A stretch of 64,000 nt of DNA from Streptomyces sp. NBC_00376 (GTDB taxonomy: Bacteria > Actinomycetota > Actinomycetes > Streptomycetales > Streptomycetaceae): contig NZ_CP107961.1 in the NCBI RefSeq assembly GCF_036077095.1, forward strand, positions 310,001-374,000. The letters run 5' to 3'. Positions 49,440 through 57,588 of this stretch are shown in pieces. The position numbers and the translations under genes are program-made. Under the pieces are notes generated by a model. It made no database searches. It had not been told where the DNA came from and was given only the letters and a program-made list of their open reading frames with translations. Numbering within the stretch: the first letter of the stretch is position 1; each line of letters starts with the position of its first letter.

Positions 49440-50030
49440 ATGCGTCGTGCACTGATCGTCGTCGATGTGCAGAAGGACTTCTGCGAGGGTGGCAGCGTTC
49501 CGGTGAAGGGCGGTGCGGACCGGGCCGCCGCCATCGCCGAGCTGCTCGGGCACTCGGACGGGCAGTACGCCTACGTCGTCGCCACCCGTGACCACCACAT
49601 CGACCCCGGCACCCACTTCTCCGAGAACCCCGACTTCCAGGAATCCTTTCCCGTGCATTGCGTCGTCGGCAGTGAAGGAGGCGAGTTCCACCCGGACTTC
49701 GCGCCCGCCGTGGAATCCGGGCACGTCGACGAGGTTGTCTTCAAGGGCGCGCACTCCGCATCGAAGAGCGGTTTCGAGGGCTTCACCCAGGACGGTACGA
49801 CGTTGTCCGACTGGCTGAGAGCCCGCGATGTCACCGATCTCGACATCGTGGGGATCGCGACCGATCACTGCGTGAAGGCCACCGCGCTGGACGGAGCACG
49901 AGCGGGCTTCACGGTGCGAGTCCTGCTCGACTACACCGCAGGTGTCGCCCCCGACACCACGCGCACCGCACTCGACGAGCTACGCCGGGCCGGTGTCGCG
50001 CTGAGCGGCGAACCTGTCGTCCATGCCTGA
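49440..50030 (+). CDS. pncA: Nicotinamidase
   Basis: A 196-residue cysteine hydrolase that converts nicotinamide to nicotinate for NAD salvage. The catalytic triad is visible: Asp in LIVVDVQKDFCEGG, Lys in VDEVVFKGAHSA, Cys in GIATDHCVKATALDGARAG. The metal-binding Asp/His are in VATRDHHIDPGTHF. Length is normal. Start ATG 49440 follows GAAGGGAAAGG. It stands alone. Confidence 0.93.
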   Translation: MRRALIVVDVQKDFCEGGSVPVKGGADRAAAIAELLGHSDGQYAYVVATRDHHIDPGTHFSENPDFQESFPVHCVVGSEGGEFHPDFAPAVESGHVDEVVFKGAHSASKSGFEGFTQDGTTLSDWLRARDVTDLDIVGIATDHCVKATALDGARAGFTVRVLLDYTAGVAPDTTRTALDELRRAGVALSGEPVVHA

Positions 50031-50120
50031 TCGGGTCGGCGCACGCGCCCCGGGCCGAGGGCCGGGCCTCGGGGGCCGGCGTCGAGCGGTGTGATCTTGA
50101 AATAGGCCCACCCACAGAAT

Positions 50121-50171
50121 TCGGATGACATCCCACGCGAAGTGGGCTTCGCGTGGGAGATGTTCATCCGA
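50121..50171. promoter_or_regulatory. Long interrupted hairpin just before a regulator gene
   Basis: An inverted repeat with outer arm TCGGATGA/TCATCCGA and inner arm CCACGCGAAG/CTTCGCGTGG, loop TGGGC, has small bulges between arms. It ends about 12 bases before the GTG start of the next gene and borders its ribosome site. It might be the terminator of the nicotinamidase transcript or an RNA element controlling the regulator. Confidence 0.5.
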
Positions 50172-50183
50172 GGGGGCTACGCG

Positions 50184-51322
50184 GTGACCGCTGCCAGAGC
50201 GAGCACGTCGGGGACACGCCCCGACGACCCGGCACTCGCGCTCTACCAGGAACTGCGGCTCCGTGGCGCGGCCGGCTTCGACGAGGCCGTCGCCGAACTG
50301 GACCTCGGCCCGAGCGAGCGTGAACGTTGCCGTCGCGATCTGCTGAACCTGGGCCTGATCGTGCCCACGGGCACCGAGCACGACAACGGGCTCGCGCTCG
50401 CCTCCGGCAGCGCACCCGAAGCGGAGTCCGACACCGTGGCCGTGGTCAGCCCCGAAATGGGCTGATCAAGCTCCTGGAGAGCGAACGAGGCCGCCTCGCC
50501 GAGGACCTGCGCCACGCCGAGGAGGTCAACGGCCGGCTGGAGTCGCTGGCCACCCGTTTCCTGCGCGCCGAGGTCCTCGCGCCGTCCGCCGAGGTCGAGG
50601 TCGAAGTCATCACCGACTACCGGCGCATCCAGCAGGTCCTGGAAGACATCACCGAGACCGTGGAACACGACCTCTGCGCGCTGCAGACCCAGATCAGCCA
50701 CAGCCGCGAGATCCCCGAGCGGACACTGTCCCGCGATCGCCGCCAGATAGCCCGGGGGACGCGGGTGCGCTACATCGTCTCCAGCACGAGCTCCGGCACC
50801 CCGCAGGGCATGGAGCACCTCACGGAGAAAGTGGCCGCGGGAGCCGAGGTACGGGTGGCCGCGGACCTCCCGATGAACATGATCATCGCTGACGGGCGGT
50901 TCGCCCTGGTACCGATGGACCCCGACCATCACGACGCGGGCGCGATCCTGGCCCGCGGCCCGTCCCTCGTACGCTCGTGCCGCGCCTGGTTCGAACAGTG
51001 CTGGCGCAGCGCGGTCCCCTTCGAGCAGCGGCGCGGTGACCAGCAGGACGCCGCCAGCCTCACCGACCAGCAGCGCGCCATCCTGCGGATGCTCGCCACC
51101 GGGATGAAGGACGAGCAGATCGCCCGCAACCTCGGCGTCTCGCTGCGCACCGTCAGCCGTATGCTCTCCGAACTGATGCAGGAGCTGGGGGCTTCGAGCC
51201 ATACGCCGGCACCGGCTGTCCCACCCGTGCCGCAAGAACCCGTCCTCCACCAGCCCGGACCCCGGTCCGGATCGCGATTCCCCGGCTTGTCCCGGTGCCA
51301 GGCACTACGGTCGTGGGCGTGA
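50184..51322 (+). pseudogene. LuxR-type regulator split by a one-base frameshift
   Basis: GTG 50184, preceded by GAGGGGG, opens a frame with YQELRLRGAAGFDEAVAELD and RRDLLNLGLIVPTG that stops at 50465. The next frame continues LIKLLESERGRLAEDLRHAE, then the ligand/TrmB-like middle (VEVEVITDYRRIQQVLEDIT) and a C-terminal LuxR HTH (LTDQQRAILRMLATGMKDEQ, IARNLGVSLRTVSRMLSELM) to 51322. A single added base near 50461 restores one protein of about 380 residues. The stop overlaps the methyltransferase start (GTGA). Could be mutation or sequencing error. Confidence 0.8.
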
Positions 51323-51993
51323 TCGAACACGATGCCCTCAGTGCCACCAGCGAGGCCTACGACGCCGCCGCCCCCCTGTACATGCAACTGTTCCGCGACG
51401 AGCTGCGTGACAGGCCCTTGGACCGCGCGTTTCTGGGTGCGTTCGCCGAGGCCGTGAGTGCGGGCGGGGGCGGTCAGGTCGCAGATCTGGGGTGTGGACC
51501 TGGTCATATCGCCGCTCACCTGGATGAACTGGGGCTGGCGGTGTTCGGCGTCGATGCCTCTCCCGCGATGATCGAGACAGCTCGGCAGACCTACCCGGGC
51601 CTGCGGTTCGACGTGGGCTCGATGGCCGCGTTGGACATCGCTGACGGCGTGTTGGGAGGCGCACTTTCACGTTGGTCCATCATTCACACTCCGCCGCGTG
51701 AACTCCCCGCCATCTTGCGGGAGTTCCACCGTGTGCTGGCACCTGGCGGCCACATTCTGGTCGGCTTCTCGGCCAGCGACGACCCGTCCCACCCGACGCA
51801 GGTCTTCGACCACGCAGTCGCTCCTGCCTATCGATGGTCACCGGATCACCTCTCCGCGATGCTGCGCACGGCCGGTCTGGCCGAGGTGGCCCGGATGGTT
51901 CGCGAGCCTCAGCCCACCGACCGGCGGCAGTTCAAGGAGATCCACCTGCTCGCCCGCAAACCGGAGGCAGGGTCTGCCCGGTCGACCACATGA
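51319..51993 (+). CDS. Class I SAM-dependent methyltransferase
   Basis: A 224-residue methyltransferase. Motif I is VADLGCGPGHIAAHL, followed by VFGVDASPAMIETAR (acidic post-I) and VLAPGGHILVGFSASDDP (motif III region). GTG 51319 overlaps the preceding stop (GTGA), which decides the start although an in-frame ATG exists at 51295. The acceptor is unknown; such stand-alone enzymes methylate small molecules. Confidence 0.9.
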   Translation: MIEHDALSATSEAYDAAAPLYMQLFRDELRDRPLDRAFLGAFAEAVSAGGGGQVADLGCGPGHIAAHLDELGLAVFGVDASPAMIETARQTYPGLRFDVGSMAALDIADGVLGGALSRWSIIHTPPRELPAILREFHRVLAPGGHILVGFSASDDPSHPTQVFDHAVAPAYRWSPDHLSAMLRTAGLAEVARMVREPQPTDRRQFKEIHLLARKPEAGSARSTT

Positions 51994-52042
51994 CCGGCAC
52001 CGGGAAGCAGCAGGTGACAGGTGCTTGCGCGGTGGGTCCTGT

Positions 52043-52073
52043 TTGACCTTGACACGGTGGCAGGGTCTTCACT
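52043..52073 (+). promoter_or_regulatory. MerR-type promoter: TTGACC-N19-TTCACT with dyad operator
   Basis: The -35 hexamer TTGACC (52043-52048) and a weak -10 TTCACT (52068-52073) are 19 bp apart, the over-long spacing that MerR activators correct. A 23-bp dyad (GACCTTGACAC, centre G, GTGGCAGGGTC; 52045-52067) fills the spacer with 9 of 11 positions matched. It lies upstream of the HEAT/MerR operon, so the MerR encoded there is the likely ligand. Confidence 0.75.
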
Positions 52074-52095
52074 GCTTGCCGAGGAGGTGGTCTCG

Positions 52096-52821
52096 ATGAC
52101 GGTCACGGGACAGGACACGGATGGGACACGAGTGCTCCAGGGGCTGGAGGACGGCAGTTCGTCCGTGCGGCTGCGGGCCGCTCTGGCGGTCGGTACGGCG
52201 CCCGACCCGCGCTACGTCGAAACGCTCATCGAGCGATGCGCGATCGAGCCCGAGTTCTTCGTCCGCGACATGCTGACCTGGGCACTCATCCGCCACCCGG
52301 TGTCCATGACACTCCCGGGGCTGGTCCGCGAGCTCCGCTCGGAGCGTGCGCAGGCACGGAGCCAGGCGCTGCACACACTGTCCAAGATCGGGGACCGGCA
52401 GGCGTGGCCGGCGATCACCCGGACGCTCCTGTCCGACCCCGACGACGAGGTCGCGCGGAGCGCTTGGCGGGCCGCGGTCGTACTCGTACCGGAAGGCGAA
52501 GAGCCCGCCCTGGCCGTGGCGCTGGCGACGCAGCTCGGGCGCGGTGGGCGGGAGACGCAGCTGAGTCTCAGCCGGGCGATGGTCGCGCTGGGCGAAGTGG
52601 TTCTGCCGGCTCTGCACGCCGCGACAACGGCCCCTGACCCGCAGGCACAGGCACACGCACACTCGCAGCCACACGCACACGCACGCCCGCAGGCACACGT
52701 GCACGCACACGCACTTGCCACGGAACGGCTGCTGCGCGACCCGGACGCCGGGTTCGAGTTCGCGATCGAGGAGGCGAAGCGCGTCGTGGCCCTCGGCGGG
52801 TCCGGCCAGGAGGGACGATAG
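52096..52821 (+). CDS. HEAT-repeat protein with His-rich linker
   Basis: A 241-residue helical repeat protein. HEAT-like pairs recur: SSVRLRAALAVGTAPDPRYV, MLTWALIRHPVSMTLPGLVR, ARSQALHTLSKIGDRQAWPA, DDEVARSAWRAAVVL. Residues about 178-205 form a His/Ala/Gln/Pro-rich tract with alternating histidines (AHAHSQPHAHARPQAHVHAH), which could bind metal ions. ATG 52096 follows GAGGAGG by 8 bases. It is 3 bases upstream of the MerR gene, whose C-terminus also has HEAT repeats, so the two may interact. Confidence 0.82.
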   Translation: MTVTGQDTDGTRVLQGLEDGSSSVRLRAALAVGTAPDPRYVETLIERCAIEPEFFVRDMLTWALIRHPVSMTLPGLVRELRSERAQARSQALHTLSKIGDRQAWPAITRTLLSDPDDEVARSAWRAAVVLVPEGEEPALAVALATQLGRGGRETQLSLSRAMVALGEVVLPALHAATTAPDPQAQAHAHSQPHAHARPQAHVHAHALATERLLRDPDAGFEFAIEEAKRVVALGGSGQEGR

Positions 52822-52824
52822 GGC

Positions 52825-53826
52825 GTGTTGATCGGTGAGGTGGCGCGACGGTCCGGGGTCAGTGCCCGCATGCTCCGGCATTACGAGTCGCTCGGGCTGG
52901 TGCGGCCTTCGGGCCGTACGGGTTCCGGGTACCGGGAGTACTCCGGGGAGGACATCCGGCGGATCTTCCACATCGAGAGCCTGCGGTCACTGGGGCTGTC
53001 CCTGCGTGAGATCGGGCGAGCACTCGACGATCCCGGCTTCACGCCCTCGGAGCTCGTCGGCGACCTCATCCGCCAGACGCGCGAACGCATCGCGGCCGAG
53101 ACGGAGTTGCTCACGCGTCTTCGCCGGATCGATGCCGCGGACCCCGCCGACTGGGAGCACGTCCTCCAGGTTGTCTCGCTCCTCCAGGCGCTGGGGTCGA
53201 AGAGCGCCGACGCGCGCCAGCGCGCGGCCCTCTCCTCCGTCGACGAGGTTCCGGTGCCGGTGGAGGCCCTGGTCGATGCGGCACTGAGCGAGACGGAGCC
53301 GAACGTCGCCGGAGCCATTCGATGGGCGCTGGCACGATCGGGCGACGGCGGTTCGGCACTGCTGGCGCAGGGCCTCGAATCGCCGGTGGCGGCGGTGCGG
53401 GCACGCGCCGTTCAGTCCCTCGCCGAGATGCCCGGGGGTGAGGCTGCCGCGCACCTGCGGGACGCCCTCGCGAACCCCGACGCCGTGGTCCGCGGGTACG
53501 CGGCTCTGGCGCTCGGGACACGTGGAGCGGCCGATGCGGTACCGACGCTCATCGACATGATCGTGGAGGGCAGGAACGACACCGATGCGGCCGACGCCCT
53601 GAGCGTGCTGGCGGACGACACCGCGGCGGCGGACCGGATCGCGACCGGGCTCGTCGACCGACTCGCCCGGGCAACGACTGAAGCGCCCGCACGCGGACGG
53701 CTGACCCAGGCACTGGCGGGCATCCCGGGGACGACGGCCTCACGGGCCCTCGCGGAGCTGTCGCACGACGAGGACCCTGCCGTCGCGCTGACTGCGACGT
53801 ACCTTCTCCGGCTGCGCGACGGGTGA
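52825..53826 (+). CDS. MerR-family regulator with C-terminal HEAT repeats
   Basis: A 333-residue regulator. The MerR winged helix is at the N-terminus (LIGEVARRSGVSARMLRHYE, SLGLVRPSGRTGSGYREYSG), the dimerisation coiled coil at about residues 80-120, and from about 155 on several HEAT-like repeats (VRARAVQSLAEMPGGEAAAH, VVRGYAALALGTRGAADAVP). MerR proteins usually carry a small ligand or metal site here; a long HEAT array is unusual and suggests control by a protein partner. Start GTG 52825. It probably autoregulates through the dyad at 52045-52067. Confidence 0.88.
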   Translation: MLIGEVARRSGVSARMLRHYESLGLVRPSGRTGSGYREYSGEDIRRIFHIESLRSLGLSLREIGRALDDPGFTPSELVGDLIRQTRERIAAETELLTRLRRIDAADPADWEHVLQVVSLLQALGSKSADARQRAALSSVDEVPVPVEALVDAALSETEPNVAGAIRWALARSGDGGSALLAQGLESPVAAVRARAVQSLAEMPGGEAAAHLRDALANPDAVVRGYAALALGTRGAADAVPTLIDMIVEGRNDTDAADALSVLADDTAAADRIATGLVDRLARATTEAPARGRLTQALAGIPGTTASRALAELSHDEDPAVALTATYLLRLRDG

Positions 53827-53871
53827 GCCTGCGGCTCATCAGCGGGACGAGCAGCGCCGCGACGGAGCTTC

Positions 53872-54267
53872 TCAGGTTTCGTACGGCGACGAAGGCTGGT
53901 TCCACACCGCGTCCGACCGGCTGATGATCCGCCGGAGTTCGCGGGCGCTCCGGGGAGGAAGGGCCTGCATCACGGTGTCCAGGAGAGCACGGGCTTCGAG
54001 CGGATTTCCGCAGCAGTACCAGTGCACGTTGCCCCACTCGTAGTCCTGCCGCAGCACGCGCTCGGGACGGTGGACGTAGTCCTTCCACAGGCGCACGGCC
54101 GCAGTGACGTCCCCCGGCCGCAGATAGTTGCGGGTCCGCTCCAGGCGGGCGATATCGGCGAGTGCGTGCGAGGACAGGCCGTCGATGGCGCCGATCACCG
54201 GCCTTGCGTCCGGTGTCAGGTGGCGGGGGACACCGCCCCGTACGCGTCCTGGCCGTCTACGCGGCAT
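53872..54267 (-). CDS. Conserved-looking hypothetical protein
   Basis: A 131-residue soluble protein I do not recognise: DARPVIGAIDGLSSHALADI, ARLERTRNYLRPGDVTAAVR, LWKDYVHRPERVLRQDYEWG, NVHWYCCGNPLEARALLDTV, ending QPSSPYET. The residue pattern is protein-like and codon use is normal. The start is uncertain, because the first about 15 residues (MPRRRPGRVRGGVPR) are low complexity. Convergent with the MerR gene. Confidence 0.6.
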   Translation of the reverse strand: MPRRRPGRVRGGVPRHLTPDARPVIGAIDGLSSHALADIARLERTRNYLRPGDVTAAVRLWKDYVHRPERVLRQDYEWGNVHWYCCGNPLEARALLDTVMQALPPRSARELRRIISRSDAVWNQPSSPYET

Positions 54268-54338
54268 GGCCCCTTCGGTACGTCGTCATGCCGGACATGG
54301 TGCCACGGTCCCGCGAGGCCGTCGGCAGCCAATTCGTG

Positions 54339-54358
54339 GAGTGTACGATCGTACGCTC
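54339..54358. promoter_or_regulatory. 20-bp near-perfect palindrome, probable TetR operator
   Basis: GAGTGTACGATCGTACGCTC has one mismatched pair and a perfect 12-bp core GTACGATCGTAC. It ends 19 bases before the acetyltransferase start; the TetR gene is the next gene in the same operon. Confidence 0.7.
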
Positions 54359-54377
54359 CCCGGCTACGATCAGCCCC

Positions 54378-54959
54378 ATGCAGACGGACTACTTCGCACA
54401 GGACCCCCGCACCAACCTCGAACGCATGCTGGCGGGCGACCTCTACATCGCCGACGACCCCGAGATCGCCGACCGCCAGCAGCAAGCTGTACGCCTGGCC
54501 GCCCGCTACCAGGCCGCCTACACCGAAGACGCGGGCGCGGCCCAGCCCGTCCTTGCCGAACTCCTCGGATCGGTAGGGGACGAGGTCCACGTGAGGCCGC
54601 CGCTGTACGTGGACTACGGGAGCAACATCACGATCGGAGCGCGTACCTTCGTCAACTACAACTTGACCGCCCTGGACGTCGCGGCCATCACCATCGGCGA
54701 GGACTGCCAGATCGGCCCCAACGTCCAGCTGCTCACCCCGACGCACCCCCTGGAGCCGCTACCCCGCCGCGACAAGCTGGAAGCCGCCGAGCCGATCACC
54801 ATCGGCGACAACGTATGGATCGGCGGAGGCGCGATCGTCCTCCCCGGCGTGACCATCGGGGACAACTCCGTCATCGGCGCCGGCGCCGTCGTCACCAAGG
54901 ACATCCCCGCGGGTGTCGTCGCCGTCGGCAACCCCGCCCGCCCCGTCCGCACCCTCTGA
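54378..54959 (+). CDS. Maltose/galactoside O-acetyltransferase-like hexapeptide protein
   Basis: A 193-residue left-handed beta-helix acetyltransferase using acetyl-CoA. It has the N-terminal Mac domain (LERMLAGDLYIADDPEIADR) and hexapeptide repeats (TIGEDCQIGPNVQLLTPTHP, TIGDNVWIGGGAIVLPGVTI, GDNSVIGAGAVVTKDIPAGV), including the catalytic His in PTHPLEP. ATG 54378 follows the promoter palindrome. It is co-transcribed with a TetR gene 14 bases downstream that probably controls it. Confidence 0.93.
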   Translation: MQTDYFAQDPRTNLERMLAGDLYIADDPEIADRQQQAVRLAARYQAAYTEDAGAAQPVLAELLGSVGDEVHVRPPLYVDYGSNITIGARTFVNYNLTALDVAAITIGEDCQIGPNVQLLTPTHPLEPLPRRDKLEAAEPITIGDNVWIGGGAIVLPGVTIGDNSVIGAGAVVTKDIPAGVVAVGNPARPVRTL

Positions 54960-54973
54960 GGCCCGCGACGACC

Positions 54974-55531
54974 ATGGCCACCGGACACACCGATCCACAG
55001 CGTCGCGAACGCATCCTCACCGCCACGCTCGACCTCATCGCCGAGGAAGGCACCGCCGGTGTCTCCCACCGGAAGATCGCTGCGCGCGCAGACGTTCCCC
55101 TGGGCTCGATGACCTACCACTTCAGCGGGATCGACGAGGTGCTTCGGGAGGCGTTCCGCCACTTCACCGAGCATGTGGTCGCGCTGTTCGACACGCACCT
55201 CGCCGCTCCGGCCGACCGCGACCAGGCAAGGGAAGCGGTGGTCGATCTCATCCACGCCCTGTCCGACGGAAGCCGACGCGATCTCGTCCTCACCCAGGAG
55301 CTCTACACCCTCGCCGCCCGACAGCCCTCCTACCGGGAACTCACCCACGAATGGATGGCCCGCAGCCGCGGCCACCTGGAGAAACACTTCGACCCGGACA
55401 CGTCCCGCCAACTCGACGCCCTCATCGAGGGGCTGACCCTCCATCGGGCCCTGGCCACGGAACCCCACGACCGCGCGCTCACCCTCGACGCCGTCACGCG
55501 CATCACCGGGCCCTCCGGGGCGACCACCTGA
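54974..55531 (+). CDS. TetR-family regulator
   Basis: A 185-residue TetR protein: RRERILTATLDLIAEEGTAG, VSHRKIAARADVPLGSMTYH, FSGIDEVLREAFRHFTEHVV form the HTH and helix 4. The C-terminal domain is of the short BetI-like type. Co-directional with the acetyltransferase gene, and the palindrome upstream of both is its likely site. Confidence 0.92.
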   Translation: MATGHTDPQRRERILTATLDLIAEEGTAGVSHRKIAARADVPLGSMTYHFSGIDEVLREAFRHFTEHVVALFDTHLAAPADRDQAREAVVDLIHALSDGSRRDLVLTQELYTLAARQPSYRELTHEWMARSRGHLEKHFDPDTSRQLDALIEGLTLHRALATEPHDRALTLDAVTRITGPSGATT

Positions 55532-55630
55532 GGCCGTATCCATGGCCAGGGGTGAATCCTTCTGTGCCCGCCGCGCCTCTCATAGGCGTGCGGACGACCG
55601 CGTCCGCCCCGCACTCACCAGGAGGACCAC

Positions 55631-55723
55631 ATGACCACCGTCATCATCGCCGCCGCGGCCGGCGCGCTGCTGCTGTGCGCGTGCACCGTCACGCTGCGCC
55701 GACGGAGGCGTCAGCGTGGCTGA
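55631..55723 (+). CDS. 30-residue membrane peptide coupled to an ECF sigma gene
   Basis: ATG 55631 follows GGAGGACC and encodes MTTVIIAAAAGALLLCACTV followed by a basic tail TLRRRRRQRG. It has one hydrophobic helix, two Cys and a positive inside end, as in small membrane proteins. Its TGA (55721-55723) overlaps the GTG start of the sigma factor at 55716, so it also works as a translational leader. Not recognised as a named family. Confidence 0.55.
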   Translation: MTTVIIAAAAGALLLCACTVTLRRRRRQRG

Positions 55724-56321
55724 CCGCACCTGGCCCGGCGCGACTCTGGTCGCCGCGGCGCAACGCGGCGACGTCGAGGCGCTCACTTCGTTGGTGTACG
55801 GCTCCTACCCGCACGTACACCGGTTCGCGCACACGCTGTGCGCCACGCCCCAGGACGCCGAGGATGCCGCCCAGGAAGCGCTGATCATCCTCTACCGCAA
55901 GATCGGCATGCTGCGCGCCTCCGGGGCGCTGGCCTCGTGGATGTTCCGGATCGTCCGCAACGAGTGCCTGCGCCGCACCCGCGCCCTGCTCCACCGCGTT
56001 CCGGCCGACGAACACGGCCGGCTCGGCACGTCGGACCGGTTCGACGCGTTCGGGGGCACATCGCGGTCCGCCGAGGAGGACGTCCTGCTGCGTCTGGAGG
56101 CCGAACGCGTCGCGGCCGCCGTCGCGGCCCTGCCCATGGACCAGCGGCAGGTGCTGGTCATGCGGGACATCCAGGGCCTGCCCGGCCGCACCGTCGCCGA
56201 CCGGCTCGGACTGAGCACCGCCGCGATGAAGTCCCGCCTGCACCGGGCCCGTTCGGCAGTACGCGAGGTACTGAGCGAGGAACCTGCCGTGATGAGGGGA
56301 ACCGGCAACGATGACATCTGA
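55716..56321 (+). CDS. ECF-type RNA polymerase sigma factor
   Basis: A 201-residue sigma factor with region 2 (YPHVHRFAHTLCATPQDAED, AAQEALIILYRKIGML) and region 4 (LPMDQRQVLVMRDIQGLPGR, TVADRLGLSTAAMKSRLHRA). GTG 55716 overlaps the small membrane peptide gene. The 3' end overlaps the next gene, which encodes a small membrane protein with Cys pairs, a possible regulatory partner. Confidence 0.93.
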   Translation: MADRTWPGATLVAAAQRGDVEALTSLVYGSYPHVHRFAHTLCATPQDAEDAAQEALIILYRKIGMLRASGALASWMFRIVRNECLRRTRALLHRVPADEHGRLGTSDRFDAFGGTSRSAEEDVLLRLEAERVAAAVAALPMDQRQVLVMRDIQGLPGRTVADRLGLSTAAMKSRLHRARSAVREVLSEEPAVMRGTGNDDI

Positions 56322-56754
56322 CTCGACCACGGTGCCACGCACCGCCACGACCGGCTCCCCATCCGACTACTCCAGTTCTACGCCCGGTTCCAAGCCCGGT
56401 TCCACAGTCGTCGTCGGCGCCGTCGGCGCCGTCGGTGTACGCGACGCGCGGGTGCGCGGCGGTTTCGCCAGCGACAGCGTTCCGCGCCATCTGGCCCGCG
56501 GCGCCGTCGGGTTCGGTGCGCTCGTAGGGTCCCTGGCCCTGTTGCCGGTCGTCGGCCCGGCGAGTCTTCTGCTCGCGCCGGTCGGCCTGGTCGCACTGCG
56601 CGGCTGCCCGATGTGCTGGGCGATCGGCCTCGTGGAGACCGTCTCGGCCGGGCGGCTGCGTCGGTCCTGCGTGGACGGGAGGTGCGAACTGACCCACGCC
56701 AAGTCCCAGGGGCAGGCCCCAAAGCGAACTCGGGTCGCGGATCACGGCGGGTGA
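56311..56754 (+). CDS. Small membrane protein with Cys motif, coupled to the sigma factor
   Basis: A 147-residue protein. A Ser/Thr/Gly-rich N-terminus is followed by a hydrophobic hairpin (GFGALVGSLALLPVVGPASL, LLAPVGLVALRG) and the motif GCPMCWAIGLVETV, with a further Cys pair in RRSCVDGRCEL. The start overlaps the sigma gene by 11 bases. Such a Cys-bearing membrane protein could act as an anti-sigma or redox sensor (inference). Not a family I can name. Confidence 0.75.
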   Translation: MTSDSTTVPRTATTGSPSDYSSSTPGSKPGSTVVVGAVGAVGVRDARVRGGFASDSVPRHLARGAVGFGALVGSLALLPVVGPASLLLAPVGLVALRGCPMCWAIGLVETVSAGRLRRSCVDGRCELTHAKSQGQAPKRTRVADHGG

Positions 56755-56776
56755 TGCGACCGTCCCGGGCACGGAA

Positions 56777-56802
56777 GGGGCGGGAACCCGGGTACCCGCC
56801 CC
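56777..56802. terminator. Hairpin terminator candidate
   Basis: GGGGCGGG and CCCGCCCC flank the inner palindrome CCCGGG, giving a GC-rich stem about 23 bases after the sigma-operon membrane gene. Confidence 0.5.
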
Positions 56803-56936
56803 TCCCCGCCCTTCCGCCCGAGCATCCCGGGTAACCCGAAAGAGCGAGAGGGCTCTCGGAACCCCGCCTTTTCCTGCCATCCTGAACCCGGCCCCGCCGC
56901 ACCCCCGCCGGCCGGACCACCCCGGGGAGGTCTCCG

Positions 56937-57209
56937 ATGACATGCGGAAACTGTGGCGCGGCAGCCACCCAGGGCCCCGACGGGTCCTGGACCTGCAACA
57001 ACCAGTGCGGCTGGTCGTCCAACTCTCCCGGACCCGCCATGACCCCGGAGATCACCACCACACGCTGTCGAGGCTGCGGCGCCGAGGTGCACGGCCTCAA
57101 TGGCCGGTACGCGTGCGGACTGTGCAGCTGGTCCAACCACTGGGACGAAGGCCACCAGCCGCTCCCCGCCGCAGGCAGCATCCCCAGGGACACGAACAAC
57201 CTGCAGTGA
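56937..57209 (+). CDS. Small double zinc-ribbon-like protein
   Basis: A 90-residue protein with two Cys4-like knuckles: MTCGNCGAAATQGPDGSWTC with NNQCGW, and TRCRGCGAEVHGLNGRYACG with LCSW. Each resembles a zinc ribbon. Function unknown; perhaps nucleic-acid or protein binding. ATG 56937 has GGGGAGG nearby. Confidence 0.65.
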   Translation: MTCGNCGAAATQGPDGSWTCNNQCGWSSNSPGPAMTPEITTTRCRGCGAEVHGLNGRYACGLCSWSNHWDEGHQPLPAAGSIPRDTNNLQ

Positions 57210-57588
57210 ACGCACGAGGCCGCTCACGGATGTGACGGGCCGGAATCCTCATCGCGCGCACCCGCGGACTCGACTCCGGCCGGCTCGCGATCGAAGCGGT
57301 GCACTCCACCCAAGACCGCGAAGCGTTCGCCATGGCAATGCTTTGGTTCGCGTGCATGACTTCTTATTTTCCAGGCAATACCGGACGTATGCGTTAGTTC
57401 TTCTTAGCAGAAGCAAGCAATTCTCGATTTGCGGAACCAGTGTTCTGCCTCCGTCGTCCCTGCCTGGACAAGGGTGTCCTCTTCGAGTTCTCGGAGAAGA
57501 CCCTCGGCCCTGCCGGCAGGGCTCCGGATGCGCCTCACGCATGCGGAGAAACCAGCGAACAGTACGAGATGAGGATGAACGGGTGTCT
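57210..57588. other. Intergenic region with an AT-richer island
   Basis: Between about 57330 and 57440 the base composition drops well below the flanks (for example TTCTTATTTTCCAGGC, TTAGTTCTTCTTAGCAG). This may hold the promoter of the secreted propeller gene or be imported DNA. No gene, tRNA or clear repeat is visible. Confidence 0.4.
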
